From Deltaproteobacteria bacterium (GTDB taxonomy: Bacteria; Myxococcota_A; UBA9160; UBA4427), in assembly GCA_002719955.1 (NCBI GenBank), contig PBFW01000062.1, forward strand, positions 1-64,000: DNA of 64,000 bases. The letters run 5' to 3'. This document shows, one piece after another, positions 44,988 through 54,277 of this stretch. Position numbers and translations under genes: made by a program. Numbering within the stretch: the first letter of the stretch is position 1; each line of letters begins with the position of its first letter. Under the pieces are notes generated by a model. It saw only the letters and a list, made by a program, of their open reading frames with translations, ran no database searches and was not told where the DNA came from.

Positions 44988-46280
44988 CTAGGGCGGCGGG
45001 GATCCGCCCGGCCGCCCGAGATATTCGGTCAGCGCGCGCAAGAACGTCTGGCTCGCGATCACCCCATCGTCTTCGTTCCGCTCGGCCAGGAGATGACGCG
45101 CGGGGCGCACAAGGAGCCCGTCGAGGGCGGCGGGGATCACCGGCGACGCAGCCTCGTCGTCATCGCGCAGACCGAGAACAACCGACCGAGGCGCCTGCAC
45201 CTTGAGTCGCTTGACGAAATCCCCGAGCCCTCGGATCCCCGAGAGCGGATCAATCTGGGTCTCGAGCGAGATCAGGACGAACGGTGCCTCACCGCGGATC
45301 AGGTATTGACGGATCCGCGAGAGCCCCTGATCGGCCTTCTGAAAGACGTGAACTCGCGCGAATTCAGCTTGGATCGAGGCCTTCACCCAGTCGAGCACCA
45401 TCACGTCGGGCTCGATCAACACGACCGGCAGCTTTTTCGCCACCGTCACCGGGGGCGATTCGGGCGGCGGCTCCGCAACGACCGGGGGCTCGATGCCAAT
45501 CGCAAGGTCCGCCAACTCGTCCGCGGCGACGGCCCGTTCGACCACACGTGTGACCAGCGCGTCGGCGGCGTTCTCCACAACGAGAGGTGTCACGGATTCG
45601 ACCGGATCGGATGCCAGGAGATCGGCGTCGGGGAAGTCATCATCGACCCTTTCATCCTCGAGAAGCATCTCGACATCGTCGCCGTCCAAACCCGCGTCGA
45701 GCGCATCGAGGCCGAAGGTCGGATCCGCCAGCGGCTCCCCGCTAGGTGGACTCGTTGCGGTGTCCGGATCGATTTCCCCCTCCGAATCCCGCGCCCGCTC
45801 ATCCCCTAATCGCAGGCCTTCCATCGCGATGTATTGGGCGTTGAGGCCGGTCGACAGGATCAGTTTCGGATCGTCGGGATCGAGTTCGGTGCGGACATCG
45901 AAACTGAAATCTCCGGCCGGCCAGGTGAACATTTCGAGAATCGCTGCCTCGACGGAGTCGCGGATGAGAGTCTCGATTCGCTCCGTCGTCAATCCGGCCT
46001 CGCTGGCGAGGGTCTCCTCCATGGGCTTGCCCTGATCGCGGGATCGGGCGACCGAAGCGTCGTAGCCGGCGGGATCGATGAACCCACCGCTCACCAGCAG
46101 CTCGCGCAGGTCGTTGGGATCACCCTTCAGGCGACCCGCCTCGACCAGACCCTCGCGAAAAACGATTCGGCCGGACCCGTGGTCACACGCGAGCGCCAAT
46201 ACCCCGGACTTCCGCGACAGACTGATGATCTGCAGGATGTCTCCGAGGCTCAGGTCCTCGAGATTGCCAACCAGGCTCAT
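44988..46280 (-). CDS. PATAN (DUF4388) domain response protein
   Basis: A 430-residue protein. MSLVGNLEDLSLGDILQIIS, followed by LSRKSGVLAL, is the DUF4388 start, and the PATAN helices run to about residue 150 (ILEMFTWPAGDFSFDV). An acidic, Asp-rich linker (LLEDERVDDDFPDADLL) leads to a C-terminal receiver-like fold (LPVVLIEPDVMVLDWVKASI), which lacks a clear acidic pocket. The ATG at 46280 has GGGGG upstream. It heads the chemosensory transcript. A role in coupling signals to motility or pili is inferred from family and location only. Confidence 0.8.
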   Translation of the reverse strand: MSLVGNLEDLSLGDILQIISLSRKSGVLALACDHGSGRIVFREGLVEAGRLKGDPNDLRELLVSGGFIDPAGYDASVARSRDQGKPMEETLASEAGLTTERIETLIRDSVEAAILEMFTWPAGDFSFDVRTELDPDDPKLILSTGLNAQYIAMEGLRLGDERARDSEGEIDPDTATSPPSGEPLADPTFGLDALDAGLDGDDVEMLLEDERVDDDFPDADLLASDPVESVTPLVVENAADALVTRVVERAVAADELADLAIGIEPPVVAEPPPESPPVTVAKKLPVVLIEPDVMVLDWVKASIQAEFARVHVFQKADQGLSRIRQYLIRGEAPFVLISLETQIDPLSGIRGLGDFVKRLKVQAPRSVVLGLRDDDEAASPVIPAALDGLLVRPARHLLAERNEDDGVIASQTFLRALTEYLGRPGGSPPP

Positions 46281-46528
46281 ATTGCCCCCCACGCCCGCTC
46301 GCTCGAACGGGCATGCGTGTGCCCCTGGGCGCGGCACCAGAGCCGGTCGCCCCCCACCTAGGATCGGCTGGCCTCAGCGGGACTTGACCGGGACCGGCAT
46401 CCGAGAGCACCGAAGCCGCCCACGCGACCCGGACTCCCGCCGCTATCACGGAATCGCCACTCGGCTTGCCGGAGAATTGCCGACGAATGTCTGGTCGGTT
46501 CATCCCTGATTCGAAACAGAGAACGCGG

Positions 46529-47098
46529 TCAGCGCGATTCGAGACTGGAATCGTCCGTGGACACCAGAACCGAATCCCGTCCCGCCGCATCCCGGGCGCT
46601 CTCGAAGGCACGAAAAACGCCGGCCACCTCGGCCTTGGGCACGCAGACCTCGAGGGTCATCGGATCCAGCGCGTCCCGCCACGCGTCGAGAACCCCCACC
46701 ACGAGCGCAGCGGCGTGTCGCGGGACGTCGTCCGACGCGATTCCGAGCGGTGTCAGCGCAACGCTCCTGAGTCGCAATCTGCGACAACGATCCAGCGCCT
46801 GCCGCGTCTCGTCGCTGACGCGCAGTTGGTCATAGGCCTGTCGATCGCCCAAGCCGAGCAGCATGAAGCGCGGCGCCCGAAGCGCCCGACCGCACCCGAT
46901 CAACATCGCTTCGCCACTCTTGCCCGAGAGGTCGCCGCTCTCGATCCTCCTCGAGAGACCGCCGCAGAGCCGCCAATCCGCACGCGCGGCCCCGCCCCGC
47001 AGAGGGCGTTCGTCCGAAAAAAAACCGGCGACCGCGATCTCGCTCTCGACGCGTTCCAACGGGCGGGCCGTCAGGATCAACTCGATCTGGGCATTCAT
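46529..47098 (-). CDS. Stand-alone leucyl aminopeptidase N-terminal (M17-N) domain protein
   Basis: A 189-residue protein similar to the macro-fold N-terminal domain of M17 peptidases: GKSGEAMLIGCGRALRAPRF with LLGLGDRQAYDQL, then a C-terminal CVPKAEVAGVFRAFESA. No catalytic domain follows, so it is unlikely to be a peptidase. The ATG at 47098 overlaps the nusB stop by ATGA. Similar stand-alone domains occur in myxobacterial genomes without known function. The open frame extends upstream into nusB but is not coding there. Confidence 0.7.
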   Translation of the reverse strand: MNAQIELILTARPLERVESEIAVAGFFSDERPLRGGAARADWRLCGGLSRRIESGDLSGKSGEAMLIGCGRALRAPRFMLLGLGDRQAYDQLRVSDETRQALDRCRRLRLRSVALTPLGIASDDVPRHAAALVVGVLDAWRDALDPMTLEVCVPKAEVAGVFRAFESARDAAGRDSVLVSTDDSSLESR

Positions 47099-47778
47099 GC
47101 GACGCGCACCTCCCGAGCCACGGCGTCGAGGATGCCATTGACGAAGGAGGGGGACGTATCGCTCCCGAATCGACGGGCGAGATCGACGGCCTCGTCGATG
47201 ACGACGGCGACGGGGGTCTCGGTATCCCGAAGCTCGAAGACCGCGAGACGCAAGACATTCCGATCGACGGCCGCCATTCGCGAGACGCGCCAATTACGGG
47301 CGTGTTGGCCCACGATCTCGTCGAGTTCCACTGCCCGTGCCGCGACACCGGCGACGAGTTCTCGGGCAAAAGCGATCGCACTCCTCGGCACCGAGAAATG
47401 TTCGGTGACCCGATCGAAGGCAGTCGCGCTCGCCACGGCCGGGTCGAGCACGACAACGTCGTCCTCCACGTCTCCCTCGACCGCCTGTTCTTCGGCGACC
47501 TCGGGCTCCGCCCGAACCAAGCGCCTCGCGGGCCGCGAATGCGCAGCGGGACCGGTAGGTGGCATGGCCCGAGAGGGTGCATCGGAATACTCCGCGGCGC
47601 TGGAAAGAGGCGCGGGCGACGTTCGCGGTCCGACGGACCCCCTCGAAGCTCGGGCGGCTCGAGCCACCCGGGCATCTCGCGGCCCGGTCTCACCGAGATC
47701 CAAGGCGTAGAGCACCTGAAGCGCGATCTCGCGTCCCGCGTGACGACCGCCGCTCGCCGCGTTCGCAGAATCAGTCAC
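47095..47778 (-). CDS. nusB: Transcription antitermination factor NusB with a large insert
   Basis: A 227-residue NusB, against about 140 in E. coli. The N-terminus REIALQVLYALDLGE and the C-terminal NVLRLAVFELRDTETPVAVV, then IDEAVDLARRFGSD, are normal. Between them, residues of about 33-110 are a low-complexity Ala/Arg/Pro/Glu insert before the helix AIAFARELVAGV. The core RNA- and NusE-binding helices are retained, so rRNA antitermination is expected. It is coupled to ribH upstream, the usual ribH-nusB pair. Confidence 0.88.
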   Translation of the reverse strand: MTDSANAASGGRHAGREIALQVLYALDLGETGPRDARVARAARASRGSVGPRTSPAPLSSAAEYSDAPSRAMPPTGPAAHSRPARRLVRAEPEVAEEQAVEGDVEDDVVVLDPAVASATAFDRVTEHFSVPRSAIAFARELVAGVAARAVELDEIVGQHARNWRVSRMAAVDRNVLRLAVFELRDTETPVAVVIDEAVDLARRFGSDTSPSFVNGILDAVAREVRVA

Positions 47779-48281
47779 GAGGCCATCACGTCCGCACGAG
47801 TCGTGACCACCGAAGAGCCATCCAGCCCCCCCAATAGGCGGACCATCTCGACCGCGGCCAACGCGACCTCGCCCCCCTTGTTGCCGTCACTCCCGCCGGC
47901 GCGGGCAAGGGCCTGGTCGATCGTATCGGTCGTCAGAACGCCGAAGCCGACGGGCACAGCACAACTCCGCATGATCTCCCGCACACCGTCGGTCACGCCC
48001 CGGCACACGTACTCGAAATGCGGGGTCCCGCCGCGAATCACCGACCCCAGCGCCACGATCGCATCGAAACGCCCGCTCTCCGCGATCCGCCGCGCCGCCT
48101 GCGGAATCTCGAAGGCACCGGCTACCCAGAAGAGCTCCAGATCATCCGCATCCGCCCCGTGTTCGACCAGCGTCTCGTGAGCGCCGTCGATCAAGCGAAT
48201 CGAAATCAGATGATTAAAACGCGAAACGACCAACGCCACGCGCAGACCCGTCGCATCGACCGATGGTGTCGCAACTCTCAT
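47775..48281 (-). CDS. ribH: 6,7-dimethyl-8-ribityllumazine synthase
   Basis: A 168-residue lumazine synthase. It shows VALVVSRFNHLISIRLIDGA, WVAGAFEIPQAARRIAES and VIRGGTPHFEYVCRGVTDG, with the catalytic His of the family in the last. It condenses the pyrimidine and butanone phosphate into lumazine, the penultimate riboflavin step. It is coupled by ATGA to a 30-codon ORF upstream and to nusB downstream. ribE and ribBA, which commonly sit between ribD and ribH, are not present. Confidence 0.93.
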   Translation of the reverse strand: MRVATPSVDATGLRVALVVSRFNHLISIRLIDGAHETLVEHGADADDLELFWVAGAFEIPQAARRIAESGRFDAIVALGSVIRGGTPHFEYVCRGVTDGVREIMRSCAVPVGFGVLTTDTIDQALARAGGSDGNKGGEVALAAVEMVRLLGGLDGSSVVTTRADVMAS

Positions 48282-48370
48282 AGCGTCCGAACCTCGTGAT
48301 CAGCCGGAATACGGATCGTCATCGAGACCCCCGGGGTCGTACGATACGGATTGCCCGCTGCGACCTTCAT
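48278..48370 (-). CDS. 30-codon ORF coupled between ribD and ribH
   Basis: An open frame of 30 codons (begins MKVAAGNPYRTTP, ends ADHEVRTL) fills the whole ribD-ribH spacer. Its ATG overlaps the ribD stop (ATGA, 48367-48370) and its TGA overlaps the ribH ATG (48278-48281). GGGAG lies nine bases upstream. I recognise no domain. It could be a coupling leader for ribH, a small protein, or the residue of ribE and ribBA removed by an in-frame deletion. The fit at both ends makes pure chance less likely but does not exclude it. Confidence 0.5.
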   Translation of the reverse strand: MKVAAGNPYRTTPGVSMTIRIPADHEVRTL

Positions 48371-49572
48371 TTCTTTCGTCTCCCACCGACCTTGCGGCGC
48401 CGCGCGCCCGGCGACGGTTCACGGCGAATCATTCCATGGATGTGCAGATCCTGCTCCCGTCGAGCCACTCGAATCGGATCGAGCGAAACCGCATCGATGA
48501 GCCGGGAGAGTTCGAGAGGACCGAGCCCCGGCTTGCCGTCCCCGCCGATCAGGATCGGCGCGAGCATCCAGTGTACCTCGTCGACCAGATCCGCTCGCAG
48601 GAGCGCGGCTGCAAGGCCTCCTCCCCCTTCGACGAGCACGCTGGTCAAGCCTTCCTCGGCCAGCCGCCCAAACGCGGGAGCGAGATCGACATGGCCTCTT
48701 GCCGCCGAAGGCACCTCGAGAACTCGACCCGCCACCGCACGAATGCGGCGAATCCCGCGCGCGCGCGCGCGACACACCACCCAGGTGCGCGCCGCACCGG
48801 ACCCGGTCAGCAACCTGGACGTCGCCGGAACCCGAAGGCGGCCGTCCAAGAGGACCCGAATCGGTTCGCGCGCGACGCGCCCGCCACGCCGCACGCTCAA
48901 CTCGGGATCGTCCACCAGTGCGGTCTGCGAGCCAACCATGACCGCATCATGTGCATCACGCAGGCGGTGCACGAATTCTCGGGAGGCGGGTCCGGTGATC
49001 CAGCGCGACTCGCCGGTGGCCGTTGCGATCCGTCCATCGAGGGTCGTCGCCAGTTTGAGCGTCACCCAGGGTCGCCCGCGTTCACAAACGGACAGGAAGC
49101 CGCGATGTTGGTGGCGGCACTCGGCTTCGAGAACGCCGGTGGTCACCGCAACACCGCCGCGGCGCAGACGCGCGAAGCCCTTGCCGGCGACCCGCGCGTG
49201 AGGATCGCGGCAGCCTGCGACAACGCGCGCGATCCCCGCCTCGAGTAACGCCTCGGTGCAGGGGCCCGTTCGCCCCTGAAAATTACACGGTTCGAGGGTC
49301 ACAGCGATCGAGGCCCCGCGCAGCGTCCGATCGCCGTATCGCCGCCGAACCTTCTCGATCGCGTCGATCTCGGCATGTGCCCCACCAGGCGGACGGGTGA
49401 ATCCGCGACCCAGAACGCGATCGCCACGAAACACGACAGCTCCCACGCTCGGATTCGGATGGGTGCGCCCGTCGCCACGCGCCGCCACCCCGAGAGCGAG
49501 TCGCATCATCCGCTCATCGCGCGCGGACGAATCCCCGCGCGCCCGCGATGTACGGGATCGAACGGAACTCAT
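48367..49572 (-). CDS. ribD: Bifunctional riboflavin biosynthesis deaminase/reductase RibD
   Basis: A 401-residue fusion. The deaminase domain has GAHAEIDAIEKVRR and EPCNFQGRTGPCTEAL with the zinc His and Cys residues; the usual His of PCxHxGRT is replaced, since CNFQGRT is read here. The reductase domain starts VTLKLATTLDGRIATATGES and includes DAVMVGSQTALVDDPEL and LVEGGGGLAAALL. It carries out steps two and three of riboflavin synthesis. The C-terminus is Arg/Lys-rich. It is coupled to nrdR (49569-49572). Confidence 0.92.
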   Translation of the reverse strand: MSSVRSRTSRARGDSSARDERMMRLALGVAARGDGRTHPNPSVGAVVFRGDRVLGRGFTRPPGGAHAEIDAIEKVRRRYGDRTLRGASIAVTLEPCNFQGRTGPCTEALLEAGIARVVAGCRDPHARVAGKGFARLRRGGVAVTTGVLEAECRHQHRGFLSVCERGRPWVTLKLATTLDGRIATATGESRWITGPASREFVHRLRDAHDAVMVGSQTALVDDPELSVRRGGRVAREPIRVLLDGRLRVPATSRLLTGSGAARTWVVCRARARGIRRIRAVAGRVLEVPSAARGHVDLAPAFGRLAEEGLTSVLVEGGGGLAAALLRADLVDEVHWMLAPILIGGDGKPGLGPLELSRLIDAVSLDPIRVARREQDLHIHGMIRREPSPGARRRKVGGRRKK

Positions 49573-50093
49573 CGACGCGCTCGAAAGGACCTCACCGTCC
49601 CCTCGACTGAATCCGCCCCCTCGGAGGCATCGCCATGCACGGGTTCGTCGGAGATCTCGGCGAAGAAGGCCTCATAGTCGCTCGGACTCGAGAAATCGCG
49701 GAAGACCGAGGCGAAACGAACGGCCGCGAGGGCGTCGATCGCAGATAACTCTTCGAGTACCCGCCGGCCGATGTGCACGCTCGTCACCTCGCGTTCGCCG
49801 GACTCATGAAGACCGCGCTCGACACGGTCGACCAGCCTTTCGACGGCTTCGGTCGAAACCGGCCGTTTGACGCACGCGTGTTCGACACCGCGCCGGAGCT
49901 TGGTGCGGTCGTATTCCTCACGACGTTCGTCGTGCTTGATGACACGTGGGAGCGTCTCCTCGATTCGTTCGCGCGTCGTGAAGCGACGACCGCATTCGTC
50001 GCATTCCCGTCTCCGGCGAATCTCGGACCCGTCCCGAGCCAGGCGCGAATCGATGACACGATTCCCATCGTCAGTGCAGAACGGACACTGCAC
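49569..50093 (-). CDS. nrdR: Transcriptional repressor NrdR
   Basis: A 174-residue regulator. The zinc ribbon is CPFC with a CDECGRRFTTRE half, followed by an ATP-cone domain (VIKHDERREEYDRTKLRRGV). It represses ribonucleotide reductase genes at NrdR boxes in an ATP/dATP-dependent way. The last 25 residues (SEGADSVEGTVRSFRARR) are an extra tail. It lies three bases after glyA, the frequent glyA-nrdR-ribD order. Confidence 0.94.
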   Translation of the reverse strand: MQCPFCTDDGNRVIDSRLARDGSEIRRRRECDECGRRFTTRERIEETLPRVIKHDERREEYDRTKLRRGVEHACVKRPVSTEAVERLVDRVERGLHESGEREVTSVHIGRRVLEELSAIDALAAVRFASVFRDFSSPSDYEAFFAEISDEPVHGDASEGADSVEGTVRSFRARR

Positions 50094-50096
50094 GCT

Positions 50097-51386
50097 TCAG
50101 TCCGTCTCGTTCCATCGCTCCACATAGAGCGGGAATTGGCGGCAGAGATCGGCCACCTCACCTCGAATCGCTTCGAGATTCTCCGAATGGGTGGGCTCCG
50201 TGAGGACCCGGGAGAGGAACTCGCCGATCTGGACCATCTCGGCCTCGCGCATCCCGCGCGTCGTGACCGCCGGAGTTCCGATCCGCACCCCCGAGGTCAC
50301 CGCCGGCTTGCGCGGATCGAAGGGAACCAGGTTCTTGTTCGCCGTGATTCCCGCGAGGTCGAGCGCGTTCTGGGCGGCCTTGCCCGTCGTCTCGCGACCG
50401 ACGAGGGAGAGCAGGAAGAGATGATTATCCGTGCCACCGGAAACGACCTTGAAATCCTTGCTCTGCACGGCATCGGAGAGCGCCTTCGAGTTGGCCACGA
50501 TCTGCTCGCAATAGGCGCGGAAATCCACCGACAGCGCCTCCTTGAAGGCGACGGCCTTGCCAGCGATCACGTGCATCAGGGGCCCGCCCTGTAGTCCCGG
50601 GAAAATCGCGCTGTTGATTTTCTTCGCCCAATCCTCGTCGCACAGGATCAGACCGCCGCGCGGACCACGAAGGGTCTTGTGCGTCGTGCTCGTAACGATG
50701 TGTGCCTTGCCGACCGGGCTCGGGTGGACCCCGGAGGCGACGAGACCTGCAATATGGGCGATGTCGGCAAAGAGGAGAGCGCCGACTTCGTCGGCGATCG
50801 AGCGGAAGATCTCGAAATCGATCGTGCGTGAATACGCCGTTGCGCCGCACTGGATCATCTTGGGAGAGTGGGCGAGCGCCAATTCGCGCAGCTGATCGTA
50901 ATCGATCCGTTCATCCCCCTCGGAGACTCCGTAGGGAACGATCGTGAAATGCTTGCCGGAGAAGTTGACCGGGCTGCCGTGTGTGAGATGGCCGCCGTGA
51001 TCGAGGTTCATCGCGAGAACCGTATCTCCGCGCTGAAGGACCGCTTCGTAGACCGCGGCATTCGCCTGGCTCCCGGAATGCGGCTGGACATTGGCGTGAT
51101 CCGCCCCGAAGAGTTCCTTGGCCCGCTCGATCGCGAGATCCTCGACCTCATCGACCTCTTCGCAGCCGCCATAATAACGACGGCCGGGATAACCCTCGGC
51201 GTATTTGTTCGTCAGGACCGAACCCACCGCTTCGAGAACGGCCTCGGAGACGAAATTTTCCGACGCGATCAGCTCGATCGAGAGGCCCTGGCGGCGGCCC
51301 TCCCGGCGGACAAATTGGGCGACTTCCGGATCGGTGCGGTCGAGGTGGGGCGTCAGGGAGGCGGCGGAGGGAATCTGTTGGGACAT
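50097..51386 (-). CDS. glyA: Serine hydroxymethyltransferase
   Basis: A 429-residue PLP enzyme that interconverts serine and glycine with tetrahydrofolate. [20 protein letters not shown] is the N-terminal signature, [19 protein letters not shown] follows, and the PLP lysine lies in [15 protein letters not shown]. The C-terminal domain ends [12 protein letters not shown]. The ATG at 51386 is used; GAGGAA lies upstream, and an earlier GTG adds seven residues. There is a 106-base spacer to fabF, so a separate promoter is possible. Confidence 0.95.
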   Translation of the reverse strand: MSQQIPSAASLTPHLDRTDPEVAQFVRREGRRQGLSIELIASENFVSEAVLEAVGSVLTNKYAEGYPGRRYYGGCEEVDEVEDLAIERAKELFGADHANVQPHSGSQANAAVYEAVLQRGDTVLAMNLDHGGHLTHGSPVNFSGKHFTIVPYGVSEGDERIDYDQLRELALAHSPKMIQCGATAYSRTIDFEIFRSIADEVGALLFADIAHIAGLVASGVHPSPVGKAHIVTSTTHKTLRGPRGGLILCDEDWAKKINSAIFPGLQGGPLMHVIAGKAVAFKEALSVDFRAYCEQIVANSKALSDAVQSKDFKVVSGGTDNHLFLLSLVGRETTGKAAQNALDLAGITANKNLVPFDPRKPAVTSGVRIGTPAVTTRGMREAEMVQIGEFLSRVLTEPTHSENLEAIRGEVADLCRQFPLYVERWNETD

Positions 51387-51492
51387 TTTCAACCATGTTC
51401 CTCGCACGAAGCCGCCAAACTACGGGACCTCGAGCTGCATCCGGGCATCTGAGGGGGCGAGGCGCTGACAATAGCGGGCGGGGAGCGCCGGG

Positions 51493-52755
51493 TCAGGCGT
51501 CGGGATGCGAGAAGATCAGGCTTCCGTTGGTTCCACCGAATCCGAATGAATTCGACAGGATGTGCGCCACCTGGGCCGGCCGGGCCTTGCCCGCGACATG
51601 GTCGAGTTCGCAGCCCGGGCCCGCCGTCTCGAGGTTGATGGTGGGAGGCAGGCGTTGGGCGTGGAGGGCCGAAATGGCCAAAATCGCCTCGAGCGCGCCA
51701 GCGGCCCCGAGCAGATGACCGGTCGCCGACTTCGTCGCGGAAACCGGCAGATGATCGGTCCATCGGCCGAAGACCTCGCGCAGGGCCCGCGCCTCGACGA
51801 CATCCCCGATGGAGGTCGAGGTCGCGTGGGCGTTGACCGCATCGACGCGACTCGGCTCGAAGCCGGCCCTCGCGAGTGCCGACCGCATACAACGAATCGC
51901 CCCCGCCCCGCTTCGGTCCGGCGCACTCAGGTGAAAACCATCTGCCGATGCACCGTAGCCGGAGAGGACCGCGAGGGGCTGGGCCCCGCGCGCCAGCGCA
52001 TGATCCTCGGCTTCGAGCACCAGAACAGCGGCCCCCTCTCCTAACACGAAGCCATCGCGCCCAACGTCGAAGGGGCGGCTCGCGCGTGTGCTCTCGGAGT
52101 TTGGTGAGAGCGCTCGCATCGCGGCAAAACCGGCGATCGTCAGCGGCACCATCGGCGCCTCCGCCCCTCCGGCGAGCGCGACGTCGACCACCCCGCGCGC
52201 GATCGCCTCGGCCGATTCGCCGAGGGCATGGGTACTCGTCGCGCAGGCGGTCGAATGGGAGAGATTGGGACCACCGAGCCGGAAGTGGATCGACACCATA
52301 CCGCTGGGCATGTTCACGATCGAATAGGGAACGACAAAGGGAGAAACCCGGCGCGCGCCCTTCGTCTCGAGGATCCTCTGGTTGGCGATCAGTGTCTCGA
52401 CGCCACCGACCCCGGAGCCGATCGCGACCATCACGCGTTCCCGATCGGTCGCATCGAAATCGAGACCCGCGTGGGAGACGGCCTCCTGGGCGGCAAGCAG
52501 CGCAAACCGCAACACGCGATCCATTCGCCTCGCTTCTTTGGACGGAACATTCGCGAGTTCGGGCTCGTCCTTCACCTCACAAGCGATCTGGACAGGCAGA
52601 TCAGAGGGATCGAAACGCGTGATCCGCGCTGCCCCGGAACAACCCTCCACGACCGATTCCCAGGTCGTGGCGACATCCGAGCCATTTGGGGTGAGACAAC
52701 CCAACCCCGTCACCACCACCCTCCTGCTCTGCGAAACGGAAGGCGCGACCGGCAA
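51493..52755 (-). CDS. fabF: 3-oxoacyl-[acyl-carrier-protein] synthase II
   Basis: A 420-residue condensing enzyme of fatty-acid elongation. The start region is RRVVVTGLGCLTPNG. The active-site Cys lies in STACATSTHALGESAEAIA, the two histidines in NAHATSTSIGD and SATGHLLGAAGALE, and the end NSFGFGGTNGSLIF is typical. I chose the TTG at 52755, with GGGG ten bases upstream, seven bases into the spacer after acpP; an earlier start would overlap acpP. acpP-fabF is a conserved pair. Confidence 0.92.
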   Translation of the reverse strand: MPVAPSVSQSRRVVVTGLGCLTPNGSDVATTWESVVEGCSGAARITRFDPSDLPVQIACEVKDEPELANVPSKEARRMDRVLRFALLAAQEAVSHAGLDFDATDRERVMVAIGSGVGGVETLIANQRILETKGARRVSPFVVPYSIVNMPSGMVSIHFRLGGPNLSHSTACATSTHALGESAEAIARGVVDVALAGGAEAPMVPLTIAGFAAMRALSPNSESTRASRPFDVGRDGFVLGEGAAVLVLEAEDHALARGAQPLAVLSGYGASADGFHLSAPDRSGAGAIRCMRSALARAGFEPSRVDAVNAHATSTSIGDVVEARALREVFGRWTDHLPVSATKSATGHLLGAAGALEAILAISALHAQRLPPTINLETAGPGCELDHVAGKARPAQVAHILSNSFGFGGTNGSLIFSHPDA

Positions 52756-52759
52756 GGCG

Positions 52760-52996
52760 CTAGTCCCCGACACGCTCTTTGAGATACCCAATGGCGTCGG
52801 AGATGGTCTGCATCTTCTCGGCATCATCGTCGGGGATCTCGATGTCGAAGGTCTCCTCGAGCGTCATGACGAGTTCGACGATATCCAGCGAATCCGCACC
52901 GAGATCGTCAATGAACGAGGCGTTGAGCAACGCCTCGTCCTTGGAGACGCCCAGTTGTTCGACGATCAGATCGGTGACGCGTGCTTCGAGAGACAT
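52760..52996 (-). CDS. acpP: Acyl carrier protein
   Basis: A 78-residue acidic protein. The phosphopantetheine serine lies in [15 protein letters not shown], the standard DSL motif. The start [17 protein letters not shown] is normal, and GGAGG precedes the ATG at 52996 by ten bases. It carries acyl chains for FabD, FabF and lipid A enzymes such as LpxA. fabG, which usually precedes acpP, is absent; a 103-base gap follows fabD. Confidence 0.96.
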   Translation of the reverse strand: MSLEARVTDLIVEQLGVSKDEALLNASFIDDLGADSLDIVELVMTLEETFDIEIPDDDAEKMQTISDAIGYLKERVGD

Positions 52997-53099
52997 AGCT
53001 GGAGATCCTCCACAACTCGATCCGGAATGAGATAGAAAGGCTAGCGCCGTCCCCCCGGTACGGCGATGCCAGACAAACCTCAATAGGCGCTCGAGCCTT

Positions 53100-54065
53100 T
53101 CATTCTGAGACAGTTCCTGCAACGAATTCGCGGACTTCGTCCAAGTCAGCGAAAGAGGCAAAATTCGCCCGGCGGGCTCGACGCTCGATCCGCGCAATCA
53201 GGCCCGAGAGCACCCGCCCGGGACCGACCTCGAGGAATTGATCCACACCGAGGGCCTTCATCCGCGCGACCATATCGCTGAATCGAACGGGTGCGGTCAC
53301 CTGCTCGCGAAGCAGAGCGGGCATCCGAGAGGCATCGGCATTCGGCTCGGCCTCGACATTCGTGATGAGGGGCGGCACGGCCTCTGAAAAGACGAGCCGG
53401 CCGAGTTCGATTTCGAGCTTCTCGGCCGCGGGCTTCATCAGGGTGCAATGAAAGGGTGCGGACACCGGCAACGGCACGGTCTTCTTGGCGCCGAGTTCCC
53501 TGGCCTGTAAGCAGGCGGCTTCGACACCCGCTGCGTCGCCCGCAATCACGGTCTGCTGGGGCGAATTGAAATTGGCCGGGGTCACGACCAATCCGGTCTC
53601 GTGCGCCGCCTGGCGACAAGCATCGGAGACGACGTCGGGCGCGACACCCATCACCGCAGCCATCGCACCCCGACCCTCGGCCACGGCGTCCTGCATCAGG
53701 CGACCGCGCAGGTTCACGGTGCGCACGGCGTCCTCGAAACCCAATGCTCCGGCGGCCACGAGCGCGGAATATTCTCCGAGGCTATGCCCGCCGACAAACG
53801 CGGGTTCGAGCGATCCGAGCTCTTCTTCGAGCGCGCGCAGCAGCGCGATGCTCGTCGTCAAGATCGCTGGCTGTTGAATTTCGGTACGACGCAGCTCGTC
53901 TTCGGGGCCCTCGAAGCAGAGCTTCGAAAGCGAGGTCCTAATCGAAGCGGAAATCGCCTCGTCGGCCTCTTCGAAAACCGCACGCGCCGCCGGCGACGCT
54001 TCGAAGACGTCGCGGCCCATGCCGACCTCTTGCGAGGCTTGCCCCGGAAAAAGAAGAGCGAGCAT
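53100..54065 (-). CDS. fabD: Malonyl CoA-acyl carrier protein transacylase
   Basis: A 321-residue enzyme that loads malonate on ACP. It begins [17 protein letters not shown], with the active-site serine in [37 protein letters not shown] and the histidine in [17 protein letters not shown] follow. The start ATG is five bases after rpmF. plsX and fabH, normally between rpmF and fabD, are not present, so this fab cluster is reduced to fabD-acpP-fabF. Confidence 0.94.
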   Translation of the reverse strand: MLALLFPGQASQEVGMGRDVFEASPAARAVFEEADEAISASIRTSLSKLCFEGPEDELRRTEIQQPAILTTSIALLRALEEELGSLEPAFVGGHSLGEYSALVAAGALGFEDAVRTVNLRGRLMQDAVAEGRGAMAAVMGVAPDVVSDACRQAAHETGLVVTPANFNSPQQTVIAGDAAGVEAACLQARELGAKKTVPLPVSAPFHCTLMKPAAEKLEIELGRLVFSEAVPPLITNVEAEPNADASRMPALLREQVTAPVRFSDMVARMKALGVDQFLEVGPGRVLSGLIARIERRARRANFASFADLDEVREFVAGTVSE

Positions 54066-54070
54066 CGACG

Positions 54071-54253
54071 TTATTCGTCGTCGACTTGGATGATCGTCCG
54101 GCCCTTGTAGGAGCCGCAGGCTCCGCAAACCCGATGCGGCGCCTTGGGGGCTCCACATTGCGGGCAGGTGCTGGTCGCGGGCGCGCTCAGCGAGTCATGG
54201 CTTCGGCGCTTGTCACGTCGCGCCTTCGAGGTTTTTCGCTTCGGTACGGCCAT
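54071..54253 (-). CDS. rpmF: Large ribosomal subunit protein bL32
   Basis: A 60-residue protein starting [20 protein letters not shown], the L32 signature. It keeps a zinc ribbon (CPQC and CGAC), so it is the zinc-binding form. An in-frame ATG six codons earlier is rejected. The DUF177 gene lies 151 bases upstream, the normal order. Confidence 0.95.
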   Translation of the reverse strand: MAVPKRKTSKARRDKRRSHDSLSAPATSTCPQCGAPKAPHRVCGACGSYKGRTIIQVDDE

Positions 54254-54277
54254 TGGATCCGTATTCCCCATCGTACT

